Position numbers and translations under genes: made by a program. Shown one piece after another: positions 28,715 through 37,635 of a stretch of 64,000 bases of DNA. This DNA comes from Pseudodesulfovibrio hydrargyri (lineage in GTDB: Bacteria; Desulfobacterota; Desulfovibrionia; Desulfovibrionales; Desulfovibrionaceae). Each line of letters begins with the position of its first letter. Positions within the stretch are counted from its first letter, which is position 1. The notes under the pieces were generated by a model. The model was not told the origin of the DNA and made no database searches. It saw only the letters and a list, made by a program, of their open reading frames with translations. Location: positions 119,925 through 183,924 of the forward strand of contig NZ_LKAQ01000005.1 in assembly GCF_001874525.1 (NCBI RefSeq), given 5' to 3'.

Positions 28715-31456
28715 CTATATGGCTTGCAAGGCTTCGAGAACCCTGTCCGGCGTGGCGGGAAGTCTGTAGATTCTTGCACCGCAGGCATCGCGAATGGCAT
28801 TTATCACGGCCATGTGGGGATTGACCATGGGGCCTTCCCCGGCTCCGGAGGCGCCGAAGGGACCGTGTTCCCGCAGGTTGTTCTCAAAGTATTCTACCTC
28901 CATGGAGTCCGGAATGCTCTCGATGTACGGGAATCCCGCGCCGATCATGGTGGAATGCTTCTTGATGTCCTCGAAGTCCTCGCTCAGCGCCAGGCCGATG
29001 CCCTGGGCTATGCAGCCGTATATCTGTCCGTCCACGGCGAGCCGGTTGTTGATGGCGCCGAGATCGGCGACACAGGAGAACCGGTCCACCTTGACCTTTC
29101 CTGTGGCGACTTCCACGGACACCTCGGCCTGGTAGATGGTGTACATGCAGTTGACGAACGGGGTGCCCAGGCCGGTTTCCGGGTCGCAGACGCTGCCCAT
29201 GGAACTGTAGGAGCCGTCGAAGCGGGTCGGTTTTTCGGCGGCCATGGCTTCTTCATAGGTCATGAAGGTGCCGTCCGGTTTACTTAAGGCCTCCATCATG
29301 GCCTTGCAGGCCGCCTTCAGGGCGCTGCCGACCACGACCTGCGAACGGGACGCGCCGGCCGGGCCCGCCGGGGGCTGCTTGGACGAGTCGGGCCAGCTGA
29401 AACGGATTTTCTCCACCGGGACGCGCATGGGGCGCAGCGCCTCGTGGGTGGTGCCCACCGCGCCGATGTCCGCGCCCTGGCCGTGGTCCTCCCATGAGCA
29501 GCCCAGGGTGACGCCGTTGTCCGGATCGTACTGGATGAAGACTTCCGCCGAGTCCACGCCGTCCGCGCCCGCGCCGTAGACGCCCACGGCAATGCCCACG
29601 CCTCTTTTGATCTCGTCGGTGGATTCCTTGGCGGTGCGTTTCTTCGCCTCCTGATACTTGGGGCGCAGCGCTTCGAGCAACTGGGGCAGGGCGATAACGT
29701 CGGGTATGGCGCCGGTGGGTGTCGTGGCCCCTTCGCGGTAGCAATTGGCATAGCGGAATTCCAGCGGGTCCTGGCCCAGCTTGTAGGCCATTTCGTCAAC
29801 CAGCGTTTCGCCCGCGAAAACGGATTGCACGCCTCCGAATCCCCGGAACGCCGCGCCCCAGGCGTGGTTGGTGCACACGGTGCGTCCCATGCCCCGGATG
29901 TTCGGGATATCGTATCCCGCGCCGATGAACTGGATGCCGCGTCCCGTCAGGACGCTGCCCATTTCACAGTAGGGGCCGTGGTCCACGGAGTAGTCGTGCT
30001 CCATGGCCAGGATGCGGCCGGTCTTCCTGTCCGCGGCCATGCGGGCGGAGATGTGGAACGGCGACCGCTTGCCGGTATAGGTCATCTGCTGGAAGTAGTT
30101 GTAGCGCAGGAAACAGGGGCGGCCGGTGGCCAGCACGGCCACGCCGACCAGGGCTTCCGAGGTCGGGCTCAACTTGTAGCCGAACGTCCCGCCCATGGGG
30201 TTGGATGCCAGGGCGATCTGGTCCGGAGTCAGGCCCATTCCCTCGGCGATCATGAAGGCGTGCAGGTGCACGGCAATGGATTTGCTGTGGATGTGCAGCA
30301 GGCCGTCCTCGCCCTTGAACGCAAAGGAGACGTCCGGTTCGATGGGCATGTGGGGCTGGCGGCTGGTGACGAAATCGCCCTGCACCACGGCCACGTCGTC
30401 GCGCTTGAAGATCGGGCCCGTGTCGTCGCCCTTGATCAGGGGCTGGGTGAAATACACGTTGGGGGTGCCGGGATGGATTTCCATGGCGTCGTCGGCCATG
30501 GCTTCCGGGGCGCTGAGATAGGCCGGAAGGGGATCGAGACGGACGACCACCTCCCTGGCCGCGGCTTCCGCTTCCTCCCGGCTGTCCGCGCAGACCAGGG
30601 CCAGCACGTCACCATACTGGAACACCTTGGTGTCGTTGATGATCGGCCGTTCCCAACCGTCGCCCTTGTGGTAGGGGCTCTGGACCAGGCCGAAGATGCG
30701 GTTCTTGCCCTTCACGTCCTTGGCCGTGAGGACCGCGACGACTCCGGGCATGGTCTCGGCCTTGGCGGTGTCGATGCTCAGGATGTCGGCGTGGTGCGCT
30801 TCGGCCTGGACCAGGGCGATGTGCAGGGTGTCGTCGGGGAGCTTCAGGCCGAGATCCGCGCCGTAGTCCAGCGTGCCGGTGATCTTGGCCTCGGCGGTGG
30901 GCCGGGGATATTTGGAGCCCCAGATGCGTCCGTCCTCGGGCATCTTGAATTCGAGGCTCTCCGCCGGAGCGTCGCCCCTGATAACCTCGGCCGCGGCCAT
31001 GACGGCGTCGACCAGCGGCTTGTAGCCGGTGCAGCGGCAGGCGTTGCGGTGTTTCTGGAACCAGTTGCGGACATCGTCCCGGCTCGGGCTGTCGTTGACG
31101 TCCAGCAGCCCCTTGGCGGACACGATGAACCCCGGAGAGCAGAAGCCGCATTGCGCCGCGCCGTGTATTGCCCAGGCCTTTTGCAGCGGGTGCAGGGCAC
31201 CTGGCTTGCCGATGCCCTCGATGGTGGTGATGTTGGCGTAGTCGGGAACCCGCTTCATTTTGGTTATGCATGACCTGACGACCTTCCCGTTGAGAATCAC
31301 GGAGCAGGCGCCGCACTGGCCTTCCCCGCACCCGACTTTTGTGCCCGTCAGATGCAACTGCTCTCTGAGCACCTCGGCCAGGGTCGTGTCGGACTGGGTG
31401 AAAACGTTTGTTTCCACGCCATTGATGTACATTCTTTTCTGAAACAGTGAACTCAT
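28715..31456 (-). CDS. mop: molybdenum aldehyde oxidoreductase (Mop type)
   Basis: Oxidises aldehydes to carboxylates with Moco and passes electrons through two [2Fe-2S] clusters. The 913-residue protein matches D. gigas Mop in size. Residues 1-80 hold the plant-type cluster (CGEGQCGACSV), 95-160 the second cluster (CGFCSPGF, CRCTGY). The Moco-binding part has GFGGVQSVFAGE near 535, GCSWEDHGQG near 655 and the C-terminal GAGEGP with the base Glu. The ATG has GAGGTG before it. A consensus sigma-54 promoter lies just upstream. Confidence 0.93.
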   Translation of the reverse strand: MSSLFQKRMYINGVETNVFTQSDTTLAEVLREQLHLTGTKVGCGEGQCGACSVILNGKVVRSCITKMKRVPDYANITTIEGIGKPGALHPLQKAWAIHGAAQCGFCSPGFIVSAKGLLDVNDSPSRDDVRNWFQKHRNACRCTGYKPLVDAVMAAAEVIRGDAPAESLEFKMPEDGRIWGSKYPRPTAEAKITGTLDYGADLGLKLPDDTLHIALVQAEAHHADILSIDTAKAETMPGVVAVLTAKDVKGKNRIFGLVQSPYHKGDGWERPIINDTKVFQYGDVLALVCADSREEAEAAAREVVVRLDPLPAYLSAPEAMADDAMEIHPGTPNVYFTQPLIKGDDTGPIFKRDDVAVVQGDFVTSRQPHMPIEPDVSFAFKGEDGLLHIHSKSIAVHLHAFMIAEGMGLTPDQIALASNPMGGTFGYKLSPTSEALVGVAVLATGRPCFLRYNYFQQMTYTGKRSPFHISARMAADRKTGRILAMEHDYSVDHGPYCEMGSVLTGRGIQFIGAGYDIPNIRGMGRTVCTNHAWGAAFRGFGGVQSVFAGETLVDEMAYKLGQDPLEFRYANCYREGATTPTGAIPDVIALPQLLEALRPKYQEAKKRTAKESTDEIKRGVGIAVGVYGAGADGVDSAEVFIQYDPDNGVTLGCSWEDHGQGADIGAVGTTHEALRPMRVPVEKIRFSWPDSSKQPPAGPAGASRSQVVVGSALKAACKAMMEALSKPDGTFMTYEEAMAAEKPTRFDGSYSSMGSVCDPETGLGTPFVNCMYTIYQAEVSVEVATGKVKVDRFSCVADLGAINNRLAVDGQIYGCIAQGIGLALSEDFEDIKKHSTMIGAGFPYIESIPDSMEVEYFENNLREHGPFGASGAGEGPMVNPHMAVINAIRDACGARIYRLPATPDRVLEALQAI

Positions 31457-31483
31457 GTGGCACCTCGTTTTTCGGAAGAGAAA

Positions 31484-31498
31484 GCAACAGCTGTGCCA
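31484..31498 (-). promoter_or_regulatory. sigma-54 (-24/-12) promoter of mop
   Basis: Read on the minus strand, TGGCACAGCTGTTGC runs from 31498 to 31484, a perfect match to the TGGCAC-N5-TTGC consensus. Transcription would start near 31473, 17 bases before the mop ATG. A sigma-54 activator gene lies in the same cluster. Confidence 0.9.
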
Positions 31499-31555
31499 TG
31501 AGGGGGGAACGTGTATATGCGTCGTTATTCAAGAAGGTTATGACGTTTTCGTTTT

Positions 31556-31624
31556 GTGTAAAGCGAGTTGCTTCCAATGTTCAGGTCAGGGTTTACATGT
31601 AAATTTCCGTGTAAAGCTGTACAC
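31556..31624. promoter_or_regulatory. candidate enhancer sites for the sigma-54 activator
   Basis: About 80-150 bases upstream of the predicted mop start are GTGTAAAGC (31556-31564), the perfect palindrome TTTACATGTAAA (31592-31603) and GTGTAAAGCTGTACAC (31609-31624), a near-palindrome that repeats the first element. Distance and repetition fit enhancer sites. Inferred, not a known consensus. The rest of 31625-31804 holds only the trkA leader, with the small palindrome TTGCGCTGACGCAA (31759-31772). Confidence 0.5.
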
Positions 31625-31819
31625 CTCCACGCTACTGGAACGGGTGCGCCGTCTATCCTCCCTCGCCCCGCCCCTGCCGGGGGATGGACGACGGGATTCA
31701 GACCGCCGTTTTTTCGTTAACGACTGGATATCATTGAGCCGAAATGGTAGGCGCGGTATTGCGCTGACGCAAAAACATGGGTAGATATAAAATGATTTCA
31801 CTCAATGAAGGAGCATCAT

Positions 31820-33187
31820 TTGCGGGTCATCATCATAGGCGCCGGCGAGGTCGGCTACCATCTCGCTCAGCGGCTGGCGGTGGAGAACAAGGAAGTCGTG
31901 GTCGTGGACACCAGCGACGAGGCTTTGCGCAAGGTGGCGGAGAGCTCGGACGTCCAGACCATCAAGGGCTCGGGGTCCAGCCCCAAGGTTCTCGAAGAGG
32001 CGGGCATCGCCGAGGCCGACATCTTTCTGGCCGTGACCGACTCCGACGAGATCAATCTCATCAGCTGCTACTACGCCAACATGCTCAGCCAGGGGGTGAC
32101 CAAACTCGCCCGTATCCGCAGCGAAATGTATACGGATTACGGGCACCTGCTCACCGAACGCGGGGCCAACATCACCAAGATCATCAATCCCGACGAGGAG
32201 GTGGTCAACTCGGTGCTCCGGCTCATGAGTGTTCCCGGCGCGGTGGAGATCAACGAGTTCGCGGGCGGCAAGATTCGGCTCATAGGCATTCACCTGCCGG
32301 ACCACAGCCCGATCATGGGCAGCCAGCTCATCCATTTGCGCGACAAGATAGGCGATGACCTTGGACTGGTCATCGCGGCCATCGTTCGCAATGACAAACT
32401 GATCATCCCCAGCGGTCTGGACGTGCTAAAGCCGGGCGACTTGGTCTATTTCGTCTGCGACATCCGCGACCAGGAAGAAATCATGACCCGCCTGGGCGTG
32501 GCCGACGACCCGGTGCGCAAGGTGTTGATCATCGGCGGCGGCAACATCGGCTTCCGTCTGGCCAAGGCCCTGGACAATAAATACTATCACACCCGGCTGC
32601 TGGAGAACCGCCAGAAGCGCTGCGAGTACCTGTCCGAGCATCTGGACCGGCCCATCGTGCTCATGGGCGACTCCACGGACCAGGAGATCCTGCGCGAGGA
32701 GAACATCCAGGACATGGACATGGTCATCGCCGTGACCGGCGACGAGGAGACCAACATCCTGTCCTGCCTGCTGGCCAAGTCCCTCGGGGCCCGGCGCACG
32801 GTGACGCGCGTCAACAATTTCGGGTATATGCCGCTCATCGAGCCCATCGGCATCGACTACGTGGTCTGCCCCAGGCTGTCGGCCATCAACTCCCTGCTGC
32901 ACTACATCCGCCGGGGCAAGATCATCTCCTCGGTGTCCATCAAGGGCGAGGAGGCCGAGGCGCTCGAGGCCGTGGCCCAGGAGGATTCCCCCATCGTGGG
33001 CAAGGCGGTCAAGGACCTCGGGTTCCCCCGGGGGAGCCTGGTCCTCTGCTTCCAGCGGGGCGACGAGGTCGTCATCCCGCGCGGCGATTCCGTGGTCCGG
33101 CCCAACGACCGGCTGATCATCATTTCCACCCGCCAGAACATCCCCAAGGTGGAGCGGGTCCTGACCACCAAGGTGGAGCTCTTCTAG
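31820..33187 (+). CDS. trkA: Trk potassium uptake regulator TrkA
   Basis: Peripheral NAD-binding subunit gating TrkH. The 455 residues contain two RCK units, each a Rossmann domain followed by a TrkA_C domain: RVIIIGAGEVGYHLAQRL at the start and VLIIGGGNIGFRLAKAL near 233. The TTG at 31820 has AAGGAG six bases upstream and gives the usual MRVIIIGAGEVG start; ATG 31805 would add five residues but has no ribosome-binding site. trkH follows immediately. Confidence 0.93.
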   Translation: MRVIIIGAGEVGYHLAQRLAVENKEVVVVDTSDEALRKVAESSDVQTIKGSGSSPKVLEEAGIAEADIFLAVTDSDEINLISCYYANMLSQGVTKLARIRSEMYTDYGHLLTERGANITKIINPDEEVVNSVLRLMSVPGAVEINEFAGGKIRLIGIHLPDHSPIMGSQLIHLRDKIGDDLGLVIAAIVRNDKLIIPSGLDVLKPGDLVYFVCDIRDQEEIMTRLGVADDPVRKVLIIGGGNIGFRLAKALDNKYYHTRLLENRQKRCEYLSEHLDRPIVLMGDSTDQEILREENIQDMDMVIAVTGDEETNILSCLLAKSLGARRTVTRVNNFGYMPLIEPIGIDYVVCPRLSAINSLLHYIRRGKIISSVSIKGEEAEALEAVAQEDSPIVGKAVKDLGFPRGSLVLCFQRGDEVVIPRGDSVVRPNDRLIIISTRQNIPKVERVLTTKVELF

Positions 33188-34645
33188 ATGCGCTGGCGCT
33201 ACGTCCTGCACGTCATCGGGGCGCTGGTGGCCTGCGTGGGGCTGACCATGGTCCTGCCCCTGGCCTGGGGGCTGTATTACCGCGACGGCACGGCCCAACC
33301 CCTGGCCCTGTCCATGGGCATCACCGTCCTGATGGGCGGGAGCGCCTTCCTGATCTTCCGAGACCGTTCGCACAAGGCCTCGATCATGACCCACCGCGAG
33401 GGCATGGCCATCGTGGCGCTCGGCTGGTTCGCGGCCGGGGCCTTCGGCGGGCTGCCGTTCTGGCTGGGCGGAACCTTCGGGTCCGTGGTGGACTGCGTGT
33501 TCGAGTCCCTGTCCGGGTTCAGCACCACCGGGTCGTCCGTGCTGGCCGACATCGAGGCCGTGCCGCGCGGGCTGCTCTTCTGGCGCAGCCTGACCCACTG
33601 GCTGGGCGGCATGGGCATCATCGTCCTGTCCCTGGCCATCCTGCCGTTTCTCGGCGTGGGCGGCATGCAGCTGTACAAGGCCGAGGTGCCCGGGCCGTCC
33701 CCGGACAAGCTCAAGCCGCGCATCAAGGACACGGCCATGACCCTGTGGAAGGTCTACGTCCTGTTCAGCGCGGCCGAGACCGTGCTGCTCATGTTCGGCG
33801 GCATGGACCTGTTCGACGCCCTATGCCACACCTTCGGAACCATGGCCACGGGCGGCTTCTCCACGAAGAACGCCTCGGTGGCCGGATTCGACTCCGCCTA
33901 CATCGACTACGTCATCACCGTGTTCATGCTCATTGCGGGCGTGAACTTCTCGCTGCACTATCTGCTCCTCAAGTGGAAGCCCTCGGCCATGTTCAAGGAC
34001 CCGGAATTCCGGGTCTTCGCGGGTATGGTCCTGGCCTTCGTGGCCGTCCTGACCGTCGTGGTCCTGGTCTCCGGCAACTATAACAGCCCGGCGGACGCGG
34101 TGCGCTACACCTCGTTCCAGGTGGCCTCCATCCTGACCACCACCGGGTTCGCCACGGCCGACTACGAGCTGTGGCCCGGCCTGGCCCAGGCCATCCTCCT
34201 GTTCTGCATGTTCGTGGGCGGGTGCGCCGGGTCCACGGGCGGCGGCATGAAGGTCATGCGCATCATGCTGCTCTTCAAGCAGTCCTACCAGGAGCTCTTC
34301 CGGCTCATCCACCCGCGCTCCGTGAGCCATGTGAAAATGGGCCGCACCGTGGTCAAGGACGACGTCATCAGCGGCGTCTGGGGTTTTGCCTTCCTGTGGG
34401 TGGGGCTGCTCGTCCTGGCCGCCTTTGTGGTCGCGGCCACCGGCGTGGACGTGGTCACCTCCTTTGCCGCCTCCCTGGCCTGCATCGGCAACATCGGCCC
34501 GGGCATCGGCGGAGTGGGGCCCACGGACAACTTCGCCTGGATGCCGGACACGGCCAAATGGGTCCTGACCTTCTGCATGGTCCTGGGACGGCTGGAGATC
34601 TACACCGTCATCATCCTTTTCGTGCCCGAGTTCTGGCGCAAGTAG
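33188..34645 (+). CDS. trkH: Trk potassium uptake channel TrkH
   Basis: Membrane pore of the Trk K+ importer, 485 residues. It has four pore-like repeats; selectivity segments STTGSSVLADIE near 113, FGTMATGGFSTKN near 217, ILTTTGFATADY near 318 and CIGNIGPGIGG near 435 follow the expected pattern of TTG/TGG-type filters. Ten or more membrane segments. Its ATG follows the trkA stop directly, so expression is coupled. Confidence 0.95.
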   Translation: MRWRYVLHVIGALVACVGLTMVLPLAWGLYYRDGTAQPLALSMGITVLMGGSAFLIFRDRSHKASIMTHREGMAIVALGWFAAGAFGGLPFWLGGTFGSVVDCVFESLSGFSTTGSSVLADIEAVPRGLLFWRSLTHWLGGMGIIVLSLAILPFLGVGGMQLYKAEVPGPSPDKLKPRIKDTAMTLWKVYVLFSAAETVLLMFGGMDLFDALCHTFGTMATGGFSTKNASVAGFDSAYIDYVITVFMLIAGVNFSLHYLLLKWKPSAMFKDPEFRVFAGMVLAFVAVLTVVVLVSGNYNSPADAVRYTSFQVASILTTTGFATADYELWPGLAQAILLFCMFVGGCAGSTGGGMKVMRIMLLFKQSYQELFRLIHPRSVSHVKMGRTVVKDDVISGVWGFAFLWVGLLVLAAFVVAATGVDVVTSFAASLACIGNIGPGIGGVGPTDNFAWMPDTAKWVLTFCMVLGRLEIYTVIILFVPEFWRK

Positions 34646-34970
34646 ACCGGCAAAGGCGCGGCCCTCCCTCCCCGAAACGGCTCTCAATACTCTTGATATT
34701 CTCTAGATTTTTTCCAGACTTGTTGCTCCGCAACGGTTTCCAGGCTGCTGGCGGGTTGGGTTGCGCTGCCGCGCCCGATCCATTCACAAAGCATCGACCG
34801 AGTCGCCAAGGATAAGCCGAGGCGACCGGATGGCGGGGGAGCTAGCCGGGATAATAGGGGGCGCAGGGGGGCGGTAGCCTTTGAGGCAGGTTGTCGGCCA
34901 AAAGAGAAGCGGCCCGCGCCATCCTTTACGGACGGTGCGGGCCGCTTTGACGTTTCTTGAAGCATGGGGG
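34646..34970. other. intergenic region with a convergent terminator
   Basis: Between convergent trkH and nadB. The clear element is the hairpin AAGCGGCCCGC (34907-34917) with GCGGGCCGCTT (34937-34947), which would end nadB (T-rich on the minus strand) and possibly trkH. The remaining roughly 250 bases have no open reading frame with a ribosome-binding site, no tRNA fold and no repeat that I recognise. Confidence 0.7.
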
Positions 34971-36563
34971 CTAGTCGATGCGGTAGTGGCAGCCCTTGGT
35001 TTCCTTGTTGCGCAGGGCGGCCACGGTGATGATGTAGGCCGTCTGGGAGCCGTGGAAGAGGTCAATGATGGACTTGCTCAGCGCGGTTTCGCGGTAGAAG
35101 TCCTGGAGGTTCTTGGTCAGCTTGCGCAGGTCCACGAAGGCGCGGTTGAGCCGGTTGCTCGACCGGGACACGCCCACGTAGTTCCACATGGTGTTGCGGA
35201 TGTTGGCCCAGTCCTGGGAGATGAGCGCCGGGTCCTCGTCGCGGATGCCGTGGGGCACCCAGTCCGGGATGGAATCCAGGAGCTTGCGCGACAGGCCCGA
35301 GGTCCGGTTCAGGCGCATGGCCATGTCGTGGCCCGCCGAATGCCCCCAGAGCATGCCTTCGAGCAGCGAGGTGCTGGCCAGCCGGTTGGCGCCGTGCACG
35401 CCCGTGCAACTGCATTCCCCGGCCGCGTAAAGCTGCTCCAGGGTGGTCCGGCCTCGGTTGTCCACCAGGATGCCGCCGCAGAAGTAGTGCGCGGCCGGGA
35501 CCACGGGAATCGGGTCGGCGGCCATGTTCAGGCCCATCTTGCGGCACCGCTCGGAGATGGTCGGGAACCGCTTGTCCACGTCCTGCTTGATGCCGGAGCA
35601 ATCCAGGTACACGGAGTCGTCGCCCGAGGTCAGCATCTCGTCCATGATGGCCCGGGTGACGATGTCGCGGGGCGCGAGATCGGCGCGTGGGTCGTGACGG
35701 GGCATGAAGCGCTCGCCGCGCGAGTTGACCAGGACCGCGCCCTCGCCGCGCACGGCCTCGGAGACCAGGAAGCGGCGCTCGCCGCGCTTGGTGCCGCCGT
35801 ACAGGGCCGTGGGGTGGAACTGCACGTACTCGCAGTTCATCAGCCGGGTGCCGGCGCGGTGGGCCATGGCCAGGCCCGAGCCGATGGAGCCCCTGGTGTT
35901 GGTGGTGTGCAGGTAGATCTGCCCGATGCCGCCGGTGGCCAGCATGGTGAACTTGGACAGAATGGTCTCGACCTTGCCCACCTGGTCGTTGAAGACGTAG
36001 GCCCCCACGCATTGGTTGGACAGGTTGTACTTGAAGTCCAGGTGCCGGGCGTGGTGTTGAGTGGTCAGCAGGTCGATGGCCGTGCGCTGGGTCAGCACGC
36101 GGATGTTCGGGTGCTTTTCCACGGCCTCGGCCAGCACTTCCATGATGTTCCGGCCGGTGTGGTCGTCACAGTAGAGGATGCGGGCCATGGAGTGGCCGCC
36201 CTCGCGGGTCAGGTACCAGTCGCCGGGTTTGCGCTGGTTGAAGGGAATCTTGTATTTTTCGAGGAAGAGTTCCTTCAGCACTTCCGGTCCCTTGCGGGCG
36301 ATATGGCGGACGGCACGGGAGTAGTTGTGCCGCCAGCCGGCGGTCATGATGTCTTTTTCCAGAATCTTGGGATCGTCCTGCTCGTTGCGGTAGACGATGC
36401 CCCCCTGGGCAAGGGATGTATTGCCGGTTTTCAGGTCGGCCCCGGCGGTGAGAAGGATGACGTCGCGCCCCTGGTCGGCCAGGGTGAGGGCGGCTACGGA
36501 ACCGGCGATGCCGGAACCAATGATTAACGCGTCGGATTGCAAGCGAAAATGATTCATGGCCAT
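34971..36563 (-). CDS. nadB: L-aspartate oxidase
   Basis: FAD enzyme that makes iminoaspartate for NAD synthesis; in anaerobes fumarate is the likely acceptor. The 530-residue protein starts with the FAD motif ALIIGSGIAGSVAAL, has TSLAQGGI near 47, the HFHPTAL-like QFHPTALYGG near 249 and the C-terminal helical domain. It may start at ATG 36563 or 36557. It lies 20 bases after nadA and is the last gene of nadC-nadA-nadB. Confidence 0.93.
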   Translation of the reverse strand: MAMNHFRLQSDALIIGSGIAGSVAALTLADQGRDVILLTAGADLKTGNTSLAQGGIVYRNEQDDPKILEKDIMTAGWRHNYSRAVRHIARKGPEVLKELFLEKYKIPFNQRKPGDWYLTREGGHSMARILYCDDHTGRNIMEVLAEAVEKHPNIRVLTQRTAIDLLTTQHHARHLDFKYNLSNQCVGAYVFNDQVGKVETILSKFTMLATGGIGQIYLHTTNTRGSIGSGLAMAHRAGTRLMNCEYVQFHPTALYGGTKRGERRFLVSEAVRGEGAVLVNSRGERFMPRHDPRADLAPRDIVTRAIMDEMLTSGDDSVYLDCSGIKQDVDKRFPTISERCRKMGLNMAADPIPVVPAAHYFCGGILVDNRGRTTLEQLYAAGECSCTGVHGANRLASTSLLEGMLWGHSAGHDMAMRLNRTSGLSRKLLDSIPDWVPHGIRDEDPALISQDWANIRNTMWNYVGVSRSSNRLNRAFVDLRKLTKNLQDFYRETALSKSIIDLFHGSQTAYIITVAALRNKETKGCHYRID

Positions 36564-36583
36564 TGGTGTAGCACCATGTCCGT

Positions 36584-37624
36584 CTATGAGCAAACGGCGA
36601 GCATGCGCTCCAGGGCGAGCTTGGCGGGCTCCTTCACGGCGTTGCTCACCGTGACGGGCGCGGCGGAGTCGAGGGTTTCAAGGGTGCGGGCGAGGTTTTC
36701 GAGCGTGGTCTTGCCCATGTCCTCGCACATGACGCCGAGCAGGGGCTTGATGGTCTTGCAGCCCGCGTACCGGGCGGCCAGGCGGTTGACCAGGTTCTCC
36801 TCGGTGCCGATGTACACGGTGGACCCGGCAGGGGCCTCTTCCGCGTATTTGATCAGGAAGGTGGTGGAGCCGTTGCCGTCTGCCTCGCGCACGATGGCCG
36901 GGTCGCATTCGGGATGGACCACGATCTTGGCCTCGGGTTCGTTTTCGCGGATGCGGCGCACGGCGTCCAGGGTGAATTCAGCGTGGATGGGACAGTAGCC
37001 GGGCCAGAGAATGAGCTTCTTGCCCTCGGCCTCGTCCGGGTTGACGGCCAGGGCCGGGTCGCCGTGAATGACGTCGCCGGGCAGCAGCAGGCGTTCGTCG
37101 GCCGGTATGCCGAGCACGTCGGCCGTGTTGTTGCCCAGGTGCTGGTCGGGCAGGAACAGGACGGCGTCGCCCTGGGAAAGGGCCCACTCGAGCATGACTT
37201 TGGCGTTGGCCGAGGTGCACACCGAGCCGCCGTGTTCGCCGACCACGCCTTTGACCGCGGCCGAGGAGTTGACGTAGGTCAGGGGCACGATCTTGCGACC
37301 CCCTTCCTCCAGGATGGCCAGGGTCTTGCGCACGCGGCCCGCTTCGGCCATGTCGGCCATGGGGCAGGTGGCGGTGACGTCCGGGAGGTGGATCTTCTGG
37401 CCGGGACGGCTCAGGATGGCGGCGGACTCGGCCATGAAGTAGACCCCGCAGAAGACCACGTGCTCGGCCTCAAGGCCGTTGATCTTGCGGGCCAGCTCCA
37501 GGGAGTCGCCGCGGATGTCCGTGCAGTCGATGACCGCGTCGGACTGGTAGTGATGGCCGAGAACGGCCAGGGAGTCGCCCCGTTCGTCTTTTATCCGGAA
37601 AATGGTTTCCTTGGCGTTTTCCAC
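36584..37624 (-). CDS. nadA: quinolinate synthase
   Basis: [4Fe-4S] enzyme condensing iminoaspartate with dihydroxyacetone phosphate. The 346 residues include LGHHYQSDAV near 23, VFCGVYFMAESA near 55, VTYVNSSA-like region near 110, GYCPIHAEF near 211, HPECDP near 237 and GVMCEDMGKTTL near 309; Cys in the first and last of these and a middle Cys are the expected cluster ligands. The GTG start at 37624, with AGAGGA upstream, is chosen since longer upstream reading frame lies inside nadC. Confidence 0.93.
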   Translation of the reverse strand: MENAKETIFRIKDERGDSLAVLGHHYQSDAVIDCTDIRGDSLELARKINGLEAEHVVFCGVYFMAESAAILSRPGQKIHLPDVTATCPMADMAEAGRVRKTLAILEEGGRKIVPLTYVNSSAAVKGVVGEHGGSVCTSANAKVMLEWALSQGDAVLFLPDQHLGNNTADVLGIPADERLLLPGDVIHGDPALAVNPDEAEGKKLILWPGYCPIHAEFTLDAVRRIRENEPEAKIVVHPECDPAIVREADGNGSTTFLIKYAEEAPAGSTVYIGTEENLVNRLAARYAGCKTIKPLLGVMCEDMGKTTLENLARTLETLDSAAPVTVSNAVKEPAKLALERMLAVCS

Positions 37625-37635
37625 AGTGTTCCTCT

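Noticed and set aside
34646..34906. tRNA or small RNA between trkH and nadB
   Set aside because: No cloverleaf-compatible arms or conserved T-loop were found; only the terminator near nadB is supported.
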